This document shows, piece after piece, positions 9,041 to 17,282 of a stretch of 33,700 nt of DNA (its first letter is position 1; every line of letters starts with the position of its first letter). The stretch lies in assembly GCA_025922875.1 (NCBI GenBank), contig JAICGZ010000026.1, forward strand, positions 1-33,700. The letters are read 5' to 3'. The notes beneath the pieces were generated by a model, which saw nothing but the letters and a program-made list of their open reading frames with translations, ran no database searches and was not told where the DNA came from. Origin of the DNA: Pyrinomonadaceae bacterium. Its GTDB lineage: Bacteria; Acidobacteriota; Blastocatellia; Pyrinomonadales; Pyrinomonadaceae. A program made the translations under genes and the position numbers.

Positions 9041-11974
9041 ATGAAAGGCGATTTCTCACGTTTGAAGGGCGATCTTTCGCGTCATACCTTCGAGAGGCTC
9101 AAACATTATGCCGGTGTTCTCCATCAGCAGGGTCGTGTGTGGCTCGATTCGGACTGGAACGATGAGGTGCTGCTGCAACTCAACCTTTTGCGGCAGGAAA
9201 CATTCGACATCATCGGCCGCTGCGGAGCGCCCGCGCCCGGCACGGCTTTTAGAATTTCTCCGCCGGCGCCCAACTCTCCGCTGGATGCTTTCCAGATTTC
9301 AGGTGGTCCAGGCCCGGAGGGTCGTTATTACGTCGATGGAATTCTTTGTCAGCTCGATCGGAACGTCACTTATCTGACGCAACCGGATTTTCCAAATCCG
9401 CCGCGCCTCACTTTTCCTCCCACCGGTGATTTGAACGCCCTGATCTATATCGAAGTCTGGCAGCGGCTGATCACTTATCTCGAGGATGAACAGATACGCG
9501 AAGTCGCCCTGGGTGGACCTGACACTGCAACGCGCGTGAAGACGATCGCGCAGGTCAAGGTTGCTCCACTGCCCTCTGGTAGGGATCGCGAGATCAGTTG
9601 CGAAGAAGCATTAGCGACTTTGCCTGTCAGCGGCGGCACACTTACCACGCTTCAACCAACCGATACGCTGCCTCCCGATCCGTGTCGCCTGCCTGATCCC
9701 GCGAGTTACACCGGACGTGAGAACCACTTGTACCGGGTGGAGATTCATGACCCCGGTGATGTGTCCGGCGCCAACCAGGGTTTCGTCTTCAACATTCGGC
9801 TGGCCAACGATGCGAACGTAGGCGCCGTTAATTTGTCTCTCGTTTCCGCACTGACGAACGCGGAAGCGGCTGCGCTCCAGCGTTCTGGTTTTGTCATCGT
9901 TACAACTGATGACGGCCAGCTCGAGCGCGCTCCTTTAAGTAGCATCTCAACGGACGGGCGGACGATAACGCTTGCCCGCGGTCTGCTGAATAGTTTTACA
10001 ACTGCGCGAACCGCAACCGTCATGGGCGGCGTGGCGCGTTTCAAATGGTCGCGTGACAACGCTTCGTTCGCCGTTCGCGTGACGGAAGTCAGCACGGATC
10101 GCAGGACGCTGACAGTCGCCAGCCTTGGACGCGATCAGGTCACCGCTCTGCGTGAAGGTGATCTGGTTGAGATTGTTGACGACACAAGTGAGCTTGGTCC
10201 TGCACGCGGTCACCTGACCAATCTAACCGCGGATCCGAATCCGGACACGTTCACCGTCACACTCGCTGACAGTCTGCCGCCCGGTTTCGGTGTCGCAGTA
10301 GCAACAAGCGTCGCCAGTCCTCCGACAGCCGGTCCTCTTTCACCCCCTGCGCCGGAGGGCGCTGACGCTCACCTGATCCTGCGGCGTTGGGACGGCCAGG
10401 GCATAGCTCAAGCGGTCTTCAATGAAACCACTACTCCGCAACTGGACTTAGGCGATGGCGTCCATATTCAGTTCGGCGGATCAAACCTGCAGTCCGGTGA
10501 CTACTGGCAGTTTGCGGCACGCAGTATCGATGGTTCGATCGAGGTTCTAAACAACGCAAGACCGATGGGCATCTCGCGTCATCGATGTGCTCTGGCCCTC
10601 GTTCGTTGGGGACAGCGCACTGTCTTCAACCTTGATCTGCTCGCGACACTACTGGCGAATTTTCCGGCCGTCATTACCGAGCTGCGCAGAACGGGCCGGA
10701 ACGAATTCGATGAAGACGAAGTGATTCAGGCAGCGCAGAGCGCCGGTGTTCCGGCGGCCCAGCTCTCGGTAATCCGCGCGATACTTCAGAGATCCATAGA
10801 CCGTGGCCGGAGCACATTCGGCATGAGAGTTCTCGAAGACTGCCGTGAGCCGTTCCGTCCCTTGACCGATCTTCCCGGACCCGAACCGGGCATTCACGTC
10901 ACGCAGGTCCTGCTCCCCAGCACCAATGCGCCGTTAATAAACGACACTGACGTGCAGATCGATCCACTCATGAGAGGCATTAACATTTTGTGCGACGCGA
11001 ACGTCGATCCACCAAGCATTAGCCGTCCGACATGCTTTGTGACCGTCGAATTTCCATTTACCGCGGCGACCGGAGCGGCGCCAGGCAGCGCGTATCAGGA
11101 GCTGGTTTTAGGAGCTGAGGTGGGTGCCGCGGGTAACACTATTTCGTGGCGGCCTGATGAAAGAGTCGAGGGGTTGCTCAGACAGGCCGTCGCCATACTG
11201 CCGCAAGGTGACAGAGGAATTCTCACTCGTCTGACATTGAAGGGAAATTTCATCTGGGACCGTGACAACCCGGATCTGTTTTTGGATGGAGAAGCATTTG
11301 GAATACGACAGCCCAACGCGCCGAATACGAGCCTGCGTCTGCCCAGCGGTGATAGAACGCGCGGCGGTGATTTCGAGATGTGGTTCTGGCTGGCCCGGTC
11401 GCTCGGTATCTCCTCGCTGGTGCTCAACCCGACGTCCGTCATTGCAGGCAGTCCCTCGCAAGGTACAGTGACGCTGACTGGGCCGGCTCCCGCTGGCGGT
11501 CTGGTTGTTTCGCTCACGAGTTCGGCGACCAACCGGGCAACAGTTCCAGCAACAATCACCATACCTGCTGGAAGCACGAGTGCAAACTTCGCGATTCAAA
11601 CTCTTCCGGCACAGGCTGGACCAGTGACGATCACGGCGAACTTTGCCGGCGTTAGCCTTTCTGCAAATTTGACCCTGATACGGCTGGTCTCACTGGTAAC
11701 GAATCCCAGCACAGTCGGCCCCGGCCAAAACGCCGCAGGAATACTTACCTTTAGCGGCCCACTTCCGGTTGCTGCCGTGGTTAATCTTTCCAGTGCTAAC
11801 GTTCAGCTTGTAAGGGTTCCCGCAGCCGTTACGGTTCCGGCCGGCTCAGTGACTTTCAATTTCAATATAACGACGATACCCGTCCAGGGTGAGATCTCAA
11901 CCACGGTGAATATCAACGCCTCTTTAGCTGGAGCGACTGTGACCGGACAGTTGCAGCTCATAAGGATTCTGTAA
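9041..11974 (+). CDS. DUF6519-type baseplate-associated protein with two C-terminal Ig-like modules
   Basis: This 977-residue protein starts with 'MKGDFSRLKGDLSRHTFER' and 'HYAGVLHQQGRVWLDSDWNDE', the hallmark of DUF6519 proteins, which commonly follow J and tail-I genes in bacterial injection-system clusters. The conserved 'KWSRDNASFAVRV' block lies near residue 335. The function of DUF6519 is not established; a tail-fibre or tip-associated role is inferred from gene order. From about residue 790 two similar modules of about 90 residues appear, each opening with 'LVLNPTSV' or 'LVTNPSTV' and containing 'VPA..T.PAGS....F.I.T.P', like bacterial Ig-like adhesive domains. The gene starts 13 bases after the tail-I stop with an AGGAGAG ribosome binding site eight bases before the ATG. 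The first four genes of the cluster instead overlap one another. The C-terminal modules are the best candidates for a surface-exposed binding part. Confidence 0.82.
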   Translation: MKGDFSRLKGDLSRHTFERLKHYAGVLHQQGRVWLDSDWNDEVLLQLNLLRQETFDIIGRCGAPAPGTAFRISPPAPNSPLDAFQISGGPGPEGRYYVDGILCQLDRNVTYLTQPDFPNPPRLTFPPTGDLNALIYIEVWQRLITYLEDEQIREVALGGPDTATRVKTIAQVKVAPLPSGRDREISCEEALATLPVSGGTLTTLQPTDTLPPDPCRLPDPASYTGRENHLYRVEIHDPGDVSGANQGFVFNIRLANDANVGAVNLSLVSALTNAEAAALQRSGFVIVTTDDGQLERAPLSSISTDGRTITLARGLLNSFTTARTATVMGGVARFKWSRDNASFAVRVTEVSTDRRTLTVASLGRDQVTALREGDLVEIVDDTSELGPARGHLTNLTADPNPDTFTVTLADSLPPGFGVAVATSVASPPTAGPLSPPAPEGADAHLILRRWDGQGIAQAVFNETTTPQLDLGDGVHIQFGGSNLQSGDYWQFAARSIDGSIEVLNNARPMGISRHRCALALVRWGQRTVFNLDLLATLLANFPAVITELRRTGRNEFDEDEVIQAAQSAGVPAAQLSVIRAILQRSIDRGRSTFGMRVLEDCREPFRPLTDLPGPEPGIHVTQVLLPSTNAPLINDTDVQIDPLMRGINILCDANVDPPSISRPTCFVTVEFPFTAATGAAPGSAYQELVLGAEVGAAGNTISWRPDERVEGLLRQAVAILPQGDRGILTRLTLKGNFIWDRDNPDLFLDGEAFGIRQPNAPNTSLRLPSGDRTRGGDFEMWFWLARSLGISSLVLNPTSVIAGSPSQGTVTLTGPAPAGGLVVSLTSSATNRATVPATITIPAGSTSANFAIQTLPAQAGPVTITANFAGVSLSANLTLIRLVSLVTNPSTVGPGQNAAGILTFSGPLPVAAVVNLSSANVQLVRVPAAVTVPAGSVTFNFNITTIPVQGEISTTVNINASLAGATVTGQLQLIRIL

Positions 11975-12005
11975 CGAGGGTAGCTTTGCCTCAACACTCA
12001 TCAGA

Positions 12006-12109
12006 TAGGGGCGCAATTTGTAGGGGCGGCACTCCGTGGCCGCCCCTCGTCTATTGCCCATTCGTGAGAGGGGCGGCCACAGAGTGCCGCCCCTACAATT
12101 GCCCCCTAA
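12006..12109. repeat. Large GC-rich palindrome (REP-like element)
   Basis: The arm at 12014-12048 and the arm at 12068-12101 are inverted copies that differ by one base and one indel. The match continues outward to about 12006 and 12109 with small gaps. The core of each arm reads TAGGGGCGGCACTC / GAGTGCCGCCCCTA and the loop is about 19 bases. It separates the baseplate genes from the glycosyltransferase genes and could end transcription of the former. There is no run of T on the + strand after the stem, so a classical intrinsic terminator is not evident. The form is that of a dispersed repetitive palindrome; copy number cannot be judged from one window. Confidence 0.8.
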
Positions 12110-12114
12110 GGAGG
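12108..12114 (+). promoter_or_regulatory. Ribosome binding site abutting the palindrome
   Basis: AAGGAGG is a full-strength Shine-Dalgarno sequence lying directly at the 3' edge of the palindrome, 14 bases before the ATG at 12129. It decides the start of the glycosyltransferase gene: an in-frame GTG at 12036 falls inside the palindrome and would translate repeat sequence. The 14-base spacing is longer than usual. Folding of the neighbouring stem leaves the site free or only partly covered, so an effect on translation is possible but unproven. Confidence 0.55.
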
Positions 12115-12128
12115 ACACTCAACCGGGA

Positions 12129-14897
12129 ATGGCCATGAAGACGCTGGCTGATTTTCAGAACCTGCACGCTGGTTCGACGATCATAGTATGTGGGTGTGGT
12201 GAGTCGCTGAACGAACTCAGCGAGCCAGAGCGATTCATCACCATCGGCGTCAACGACGTCGGTCGCCGGTTTCATCCGAACTACCTTGTCGTAGTTAATC
12301 CTCCTCATCAATTTTCCGGTGACCGTTTCACCTACGTCCAAAACTCCGAAGCAGATTATGTTTTCAGCCAACTCAATCTCTCGCTCGTACGCGATAACCT
12401 CGTGAGGTTCGACCTCGGCGCGAGCGGCGGCACCGATCTCTCAAATCCAAATGTCCTTCATTACACGCAGAACTCGCCGTACGTTGCTCTGTGCCTCGCG
12501 GTCCACATGGGCGCAACGCGAATAGGACTGATCGGCGTAGATTTCACCGACCATCATTTCTTTGCTGCAACCGGAACGCATTCGCTACTGCCGCAATTAC
12601 CTGTTATTGACGAGCAATATAAGAATCTTTATGACGCGATTCGTGCGCGCGGCGTAGAGGTTTTTAATCTCAGTTCAGCCAGCCGGCTCACGGCATTTCC
12701 GAAACTGCCGCTCGCCGAGTTCACCGGGCCAGCCGAATTCAGCAGGCCTGAAAAGAAGATCTTTTTCGTAAACTACAAATTCCTTTCGTGCGGAGAGGTC
12801 TTCACCGATGGCCTGCGAAACGCAGCCACCAGTCTCGGGTTAAATTTTCAGGACGCTTATTGGGACGATCCGCAACTGGCCGCAAAGATCCATGACTTCG
12901 CACCCGATTGGCTCTTCGTGGTCCATGGCCGGCGCTTCGTCCAGGCATGGCGTGGTAAGTTTCCTTCCGTTAAGAAGGCGGTTTGGCTGCTCGATGAGCC
13001 ATACGAAGTGGACGATACTTCGGCATGGTCCGGCGAGTTTAATGTTGTTTTTGTCAACGATCCAAACACGCTGGATCGTCACCGCAACGCACATTACCTA
13101 CCGGTTGCATACGATCCGGAAGTCCACTTTGAAAACGGCAACGCGAGAACCTACAACGTTGGTTTTATCGGTGGTCACAACGAAGTACGCGAGCGTTACC
13201 TGCTTGCGCTGCACGGCGCGGGACGACTCTCTTACGTCGTAGGTGGTCCATGGAGGTCTCCGGCGCTGAATGGTCTGTGTCTCGCTCCTAACATTCCCGC
13301 AAAGGACACTTCCGAGCTCTACCGGAAGACCAAAATCGTCGTGAACGTGTTCCGCGAGATACATCATTTCAATCGCGAACGCGTGCCGGCCTATTCGATG
13401 AATCCGCGTGTTTATGAAGCGCTGGCGTGTGGAGCAGTCGTCGTGTCGGAAGCGCGAAACGAGCTCAGCGAGGTGTTTCCGGAGGTTCCGCTCTTTTCGG
13501 ATACACAACAGCTACTCGACACGATCGGCGCGCTCGAAAGTGATGAAGAAAGCTATCGCACTGTGAAGCGTGCTTGTCAGGATCGACTGCAAAAGCACAG
13601 TTACGTGGAACGTTTGCGGCGCGTTCTCGAAACGATCGACTGCGGCAGTTTCTCTAATAAGAAAGAGTCTGCGATGGAAAAGGTACAACCTTCACCTCTG
13701 TCCTTAAGTGGTTGGAAGCCGGCCGGCGAAGCCGTCCAGCAGTTGGACGATGGTAGTTTGATGTTCAGCAAGCACGCGGACGAAGGTCCGGCAACGGAGC
13801 AGGGAATTGCGAGTGACCAGGCTTATCGCGACGTCGAGCTGGCGTTTGAAGTGAAGCTGGAACGCGACGCATGTTTCATCGCGAAAGTACGTCAGGCCAG
13901 TCAACTCGATCAGGCAACGAATTCATATCATCTTTACTGTCATCCCGCGCATGCTTATCTCGCCCGGCACAATTACGTCTTCAACAACGTTTCGCTGAAG
14001 CGCGAGCAATGGCAGCAAGTCAAATTACGTTGTCTTAACAACATGCTCGAGCTCGAGGTGGATGGAGTTGTAGTGGTTAGTGTAGTGGATGGACAACTGG
14101 AGCGTGGCTACTGTTTCGTTGGTTGCAAGAGCGGGAAGGCGTTTGTGCGTAACCTGGTGGTCCATGCTCTGGATCAGTCGAGGGTGCGCGAGCGCGCATC
14201 TGCGTTCGTACGAGAGAGCGTCGCGCCTCCCAACGGACTTCCGGATTACAGAATTCTTTTTGATACCGAACGACTTGGAACCCCGATCGTCAGCATCGTC
14301 ACTACGGTTTACGATCGAGTGCATAATCTCGCCGAGTGTCTACGGTCGGTGAAGGAGTTACGCTACCGCGATTTCGAACACATCATCGTTTCCGATCATC
14401 CTCCGGAGGCGGTTGTCGATTCCATTGAATCTTTGGTGAAGGCGGAACCTACGAGCCCGCTGACCTACGCGGATCTCAATGAACGCGCGAACAATTGGGG
14501 TATCGCCCCGGCGTCAGTGGGGCTTCACCTCGCGCGCGGTCGATATGTGTGCTTTCTTTCGGATGACAATGGTTACACGCCCGATCATTTCGACCCGCTT
14601 GTCAGTGTGCTCGACCAGCATAGCGATATTGCTTTCGTTTACAGTTCGTGCCAGTACGCCGGGCGGCTCGTGCTTCGCAACTCAACGCCGCTGCCGGGCG
14701 GCATCGATCTTGGTCAACCATTGTTTCGCAAGGAGATATTCGACCGCTATCTGCCCGGTCGTTTACCCTTCGACATGATGGCCTGGGATTGGTACATGAT
14801 AGAAACGTTCATGCGGCACGGACTGCGCTGGCTCCACGTCGATCGTCCGACGTTCCTGTTTCGTTTGGCAGCTTGCGCGCAGAGAGAACTGAGATGA
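12129..14897 (+). CDS. Four-module glycosyltransferase (DUF115/MptE-like, CgeB-like GT, LamG-like, GT2)
   Basis: With the ATG at 12129 the product is 922 residues. Four modules can be read. Residues 1-190 ('STIIVCGCGESL', 'GVNDVGRRF', 'GATRIGLIGVDFT') resemble the DUF115/MptE-like Rossmann domain found in glycan-modification loci. Residues 207-505 resemble CgeB-like GT-B glycosyltransferases, with 'AVWLLDEPYEVDD', 'VGFIGGHNEVRERYL' and the C-terminal donor-site pattern 'NPRVYEALACGAVVVSE'. Residues 520-685 look like a concanavalin/LamG-like beta-sandwich. Residues 717-922 are a GT2 domain ('PIVSIVTTVYDR', 'FLSDDNG' as the DXD-like motif). No signal peptide or membrane helix is seen, so it is probably cytosolic. 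The next glycosyltransferase gene overlaps its stop. Donor and acceptor are unknown; modification of a cell-surface glycan or of a secreted or tail protein is inference. Confidence 0.75.
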   Translation: MAMKTLADFQNLHAGSTIIVCGCGESLNELSEPERFITIGVNDVGRRFHPNYLVVVNPPHQFSGDRFTYVQNSEADYVFSQLNLSLVRDNLVRFDLGASGGTDLSNPNVLHYTQNSPYVALCLAVHMGATRIGLIGVDFTDHHFFAATGTHSLLPQLPVIDEQYKNLYDAIRARGVEVFNLSSASRLTAFPKLPLAEFTGPAEFSRPEKKIFFVNYKFLSCGEVFTDGLRNAATSLGLNFQDAYWDDPQLAAKIHDFAPDWLFVVHGRRFVQAWRGKFPSVKKAVWLLDEPYEVDDTSAWSGEFNVVFVNDPNTLDRHRNAHYLPVAYDPEVHFENGNARTYNVGFIGGHNEVRERYLLALHGAGRLSYVVGGPWRSPALNGLCLAPNIPAKDTSELYRKTKIVVNVFREIHHFNRERVPAYSMNPRVYEALACGAVVVSEARNELSEVFPEVPLFSDTQQLLDTIGALESDEESYRTVKRACQDRLQKHSYVERLRRVLETIDCGSFSNKKESAMEKVQPSPLSLSGWKPAGEAVQQLDDGSLMFSKHADEGPATEQGIASDQAYRDVELAFEVKLERDACFIAKVRQASQLDQATNSYHLYCHPAHAYLARHNYVFNNVSLKREQWQQVKLRCLNNMLELEVDGVVVVSVVDGQLERGYCFVGCKSGKAFVRNLVVHALDQSRVRERASAFVRESVAPPNGLPDYRILFDTERLGTPIVSIVTTVYDRVHNLAECLRSVKELRYRDFEHIIVSDHPPEAVVDSIESLVKAEPTSPLTYADLNERANNWGIAPASVGLHLARGRYVCFLSDDNGYTPDHFDPLVSVLDQHSDIAFVYSSCQYAGRLVLRNSTPLPGGIDLGQPLFRKEIFDRYLPGRLPFDMMAWDWYMIETFMRHGLRWLHVDRPTFLFRLAACAQRELR

Positions 14898-15664
14898 TTT
14901 CGTACTGCATTGCCTCGTTTCGTCCGGCGTATTCTGCGCTGTTGGTTCAGGACCTGATCCGAAAGACGACTACGCCATTCGAGATCCTGGTTTGGTTGAA
15001 TACGGACGATACGGAGTACGAAAAGTTTTTAGATGAGCAACGTTCGCAGGGAGCGCCGCTGAGAGTTGTTGGGAAGACGCGTGAGAATATTGGCATGCAG
15101 GCGTACCCTCTGCTTTTCCAGGAGTCGCAGTATGATCTCATCGCGCAAATTGATGATGATGTCGTTGCCGTATCCAGGAATATCGCCGAGCACGCTTCGG
15201 CAGTGTTTGCAAAGTTTCCGTCGGTGAGGCAGTTGGTAGCCGACGTTTGGCAGGACGACTACACGACTGGTGCGCGGCCTGATATGAGCAGCTATCGAGC
15301 GTATGAACCTGACTATGGATTATACGATGGGCCAATTGATGGATGGTTTAGCGTGTTTCATCGCTCAGTGTTGCCGCTCGCGCAGGCAAGATACGGCGAC
15401 ATCTATTTTCCCCTCGGCGCGCTATTGAGAAGTCGTCTTCGCGAAACCGGCAGGCTCGGATTGCTGTGCACGAGGTTTAAAGTCTTCCACGTCATCGGTC
15501 CGCAATACGTGTCGTATTACGGCATGCTGGACTTTGAGATTGAAAAATACCGGAAGCTCGGGAGGGCCGAGATCGTCTCGTGGTATGAAAACGCGAGGCA
15601 AACACTTCCGCCGCAAGAGGAGTTGAGTTCGCGCGTGAAAAAAATTCTCGCTAACCTGGAATAG
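14894..15664 (+). CDS. GT2-like glycosyltransferase
   Basis: This 256-residue protein begins at an ATG that overlaps the previous stop (ATGA). Upstream in-frame starts would lie inside the preceding gene and are not used here. The N-terminus 'MISYCIASFRP', the central 'LIAQIDDDVV' (Asp87-89 as the metal/nucleotide-sugar DXD motif) and the overall length fit a GT-A fold of the GT2 type. No transmembrane helix is seen. Overlap with the multi-module glycosyltransferase argues that both act on the same glycan. The acceptor is not predictable. A C-terminal basic helix ('SSRVKKILANLE') closes the protein. Confidence 0.72.
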   Translation: MISYCIASFRPAYSALLVQDLIRKTTTPFEILVWLNTDDTEYEKFLDEQRSQGAPLRVVGKTRENIGMQAYPLLFQESQYDLIAQIDDDVVAVSRNIAEHASAVFAKFPSVRQLVADVWQDDYTTGARPDMSSYRAYEPDYGLYDGPIDGWFSVFHRSVLPLAQARYGDIYFPLGALLRSRLRETGRLGLLCTRFKVFHVIGPQYVSYYGMLDFEIEKYRKLGRAEIVSWYENARQTLPPQEELSSRVKKILANLE

Positions 15665-15668
15665 TGGT

Positions 15669-15912
15669 TTAGCCTGCGGAGCAGGCGTAAGCATAAAGCC
15701 CAGGGTGGAGCGAGGCTTTGCGAGCGGAACCCTAGGTCATAGTTGTTAAACGGTTTCAGCCCGCGAGGCGGGCGACAGAAACATCGCGGCGAGACACAGG
15801 GAATGAGTGGTACGGGACTGCCGCCCATTTCATGGGCTTGCAAATTCCATCAACGCTAAATTCCCGGGGTTTGCACCCCAGGCTTTATGCTTACGCCTGC
15901 TGCGCAGGCTGA
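15669..15912. repeat. 244-bp inverted-repeat intergenic element
   Basis: The outer arms, 15669-15700 and 15881-15912, are inverted copies with two mismatches in 32 positions. Each arm contains its own small palindrome (GCCTGCGGAGCAGGC / GCCTGCTGCGCAGGC). Between them are further short hairpins, such as CCCGCGAGGCGGG near 15760 and CCCGGGGTTTGCACCCC near 15863-15879. No open frame of note lies inside. It is inserted between two + strand genes and fills almost the whole gap, which suggests a dispersed non-coding element rather than a specific regulator. Its multi-hairpin structure could still stop or stabilise transcripts. Confidence 0.75.
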
Positions 15913-15927
15913 ATTCGGACAAAGCTA

Positions 15928-16605
15928 ATGAGCGCAGAACCCAAACAGGTCGTGACCTACAGACTCGAAGATCAATCAATTCTCTCGCAGATCAAAAATT
16001 CCTTCGCGCCTGACGGCGCGGCAGAGAGAGAACACAACGCGCAACCCGATTCGGCAGGTTTTGGCTCAATCCACTACGGCCTCGTCACAAATCTTAAACC
16101 GCAACGAGTGCTTGCAATCGGATCCAGACACGGCTATGTACCCAGCATCCTCGCCCTCGCTCTTAAAGCCAACGGCTCGGGAGCGCTCGATTTCGTCGAC
16201 GCCAATTACAGTGACACCACGCACGGCGTCGACGTCGCATTCGGCGGCGTTGAGAACTGGACCAGCGATCCGGCGGAAAAGTTTTCAACGTTTGGATTGA
16301 AAGAAGTGATCAGTGTTCACATTCAGCGTTCATCGGAGTTCTTCTCGGAATGCGAGTCGAAGTATGGTTACATCTATCTCGACGGCGATCATTCGTACGA
16401 CGGTAGTTGCTACGACTTCGAGCAATCGCTGAACGTTGCGACTGCCGGTGCTTTGATCGTGTTGCACGACGTGGCGGTGTCGCAACCTGGTTTTGGAGTA
16501 AAACGTTTGTTTACCGAGCTGGATGAGAACCTCTACAACAAGATTCTGATTCCAGCATGGCCTGGCCTCGGTATAGTTCAACGAAAGGGTGAAACAAGCG
16601 CGTGA
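15928..16605 (+). CDS. Class I SAM-dependent methyltransferase (Methyltransf_24-like)
   Basis: This 225-residue protein fits the Methyltransf_24 group, often found in surface-glycan loci as O-methyltransferases. The SAM-binding loop is the somewhat unusual 'VLAIGSRHGYVPSI' (residues 61-74). The diagnostic acidic motif 'YLDGDHSYDG' is at 150-159, followed by 'GALIVLHD' (174-181). The N-terminal 40 residues are polar and lack a signal peptide. The next gene overlaps its stop by GTGA. The ribosome binding site is weak (GGAC seven or more bases upstream). Position directly after two glycosyltransferases suggests methylation of a sugar or of a polypeptide-linked glycan; that role is inferred. Confidence 0.72.
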   Translation: MSAEPKQVVTYRLEDQSILSQIKNSFAPDGAAEREHNAQPDSAGFGSIHYGLVTNLKPQRVLAIGSRHGYVPSILALALKANGSGALDFVDANYSDTTHGVDVAFGGVENWTSDPAEKFSTFGLKEVISVHIQRSSEFFSECESKYGYIYLDGDHSYDGSCYDFEQSLNVATAGALIVLHDVAVSQPGFGVKRLFTELDENLYNKILIPAWPGLGIVQRKGETSA

Positions 16606-17216
16606 ACGCCAACACACCACATCCCTGGCAAGTGCCGCGACTCCAGGAGATTCTTTCCGGCAAGAAGTTCTGGGGGTATCTCGATACGGAAGCTTTGCAA
16701 ACGAGGTACGTCCTTGCCGCTCACTTTGTAAAGAACGCGCGAAACATCGTTGAGGTCGGCGGCTATCGTGACAACGTAATCACTCGCTTCCTGACCGGCA
16801 CGCATGATTCCGTTTCAGTCTTCAGCCTGGACGCGGAGTTTGAACCGCTCGAACAAGACACACTCAACGGAGCGCCTTGCCGAGTGCGTCACGTTGGCGA
16901 CTACTTTCAAAATTACACTCACCCGACTGAGAGTCTTGGCGTGATAGTGTTGGGAATCGAGATCCTCGGAGATTTCGAACCGTTGTGTAACCTCATGAGT
17001 CATGCTGACGTCGCAGTGGTCGAAGTTCCCCCCGATCATGCACCGAGCGTTGAGTGTTTGAGAGCGATCCTCGAGAGAGGCCGTCTTTCTGTTGCCTGCC
17101 AGATAAATCTCGATCTTTCTCCGAACGAAGCCATCATCGGCCACGAACTGGCAAAGACGAACATGAACGTCCCGTTCTGGAAAAGAAACGTCTACGTTTT
17201 GCGCCCGTCACGGTAG
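16602..17216 (+). CDS. Methyltransferase-like protein of unknown function
   Basis: This 204-residue protein starts at a GTG overlapping the stop of the methyltransferase gene (GTGA). It has a Rossmann-like outline: 'NIVEVGGYRDNVITRFL' at about residues 48-64 sits where the SAM motif I should be, and 'SVFSLDAEFEPL' follows where the ribose-binding acidic residue is expected. The canonical D/E-x-G-x-G-x-G is reduced to EVGGYRD, so the cofactor site looks degenerate. No signal peptide or membrane helix is seen. The coupling suggests it works with its neighbour, perhaps as a partner subunit, but that is inference. I do not recognise a named family. Confidence 0.6.
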   Translation: MNANTPHPWQVPRLQEILSGKKFWGYLDTEALQTRYVLAAHFVKNARNIVEVGGYRDNVITRFLTGTHDSVSVFSLDAEFEPLEQDTLNGAPCRVRHVGDYFQNYTHPTESLGVIVLGIEILGDFEPLCNLMSHADVAVVEVPPDHAPSVECLRAILERGRLSVACQINLDLSPNEAIIGHELAKTNMNVPFWKRNVYVLRPSR

Positions 17217-17227
17217 TGCATTACCAG

Positions 17228-17274
17228 AAAGAGGCACAAAAGCACAAAATCGCATTTGTCCTTCTTGCCTCTTT
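17228..17274. terminator. Bidirectional hairpin between convergent genes
   Basis: Arms 17228-17248 (AAAGAGGCACAAAAGCACAAA) and 17255-17274 are imperfect inverted copies separated by six bases. The stem is A/T-rich on its flanks, with T-rich sequence following on the + strand. It sits between a + strand gene ending at 17216 and a - strand gene ending at 17283, where a shared terminator is expected. It resembles the CACAAAG-type inverted repeat at 24711-24780. Confidence 0.6.
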
Positions 17275-17282
17275 GTTGCGTG

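Noticed and set aside
12036..12128. Upstream GTG start for the four-module glycosyltransferase
   Set aside because: It lies inside the palindrome, would translate repeat sequence, and has no ribosome binding site; the ATG at 12129 follows AAGGAGG.
14648..14893. Earlier start for the second glycosyltransferase
   Set aside because: It would overlap the preceding gene by about 250 bases; the ATG at 14894 forms a normal ATGA overlap and gives a proper GT-A N-terminus.
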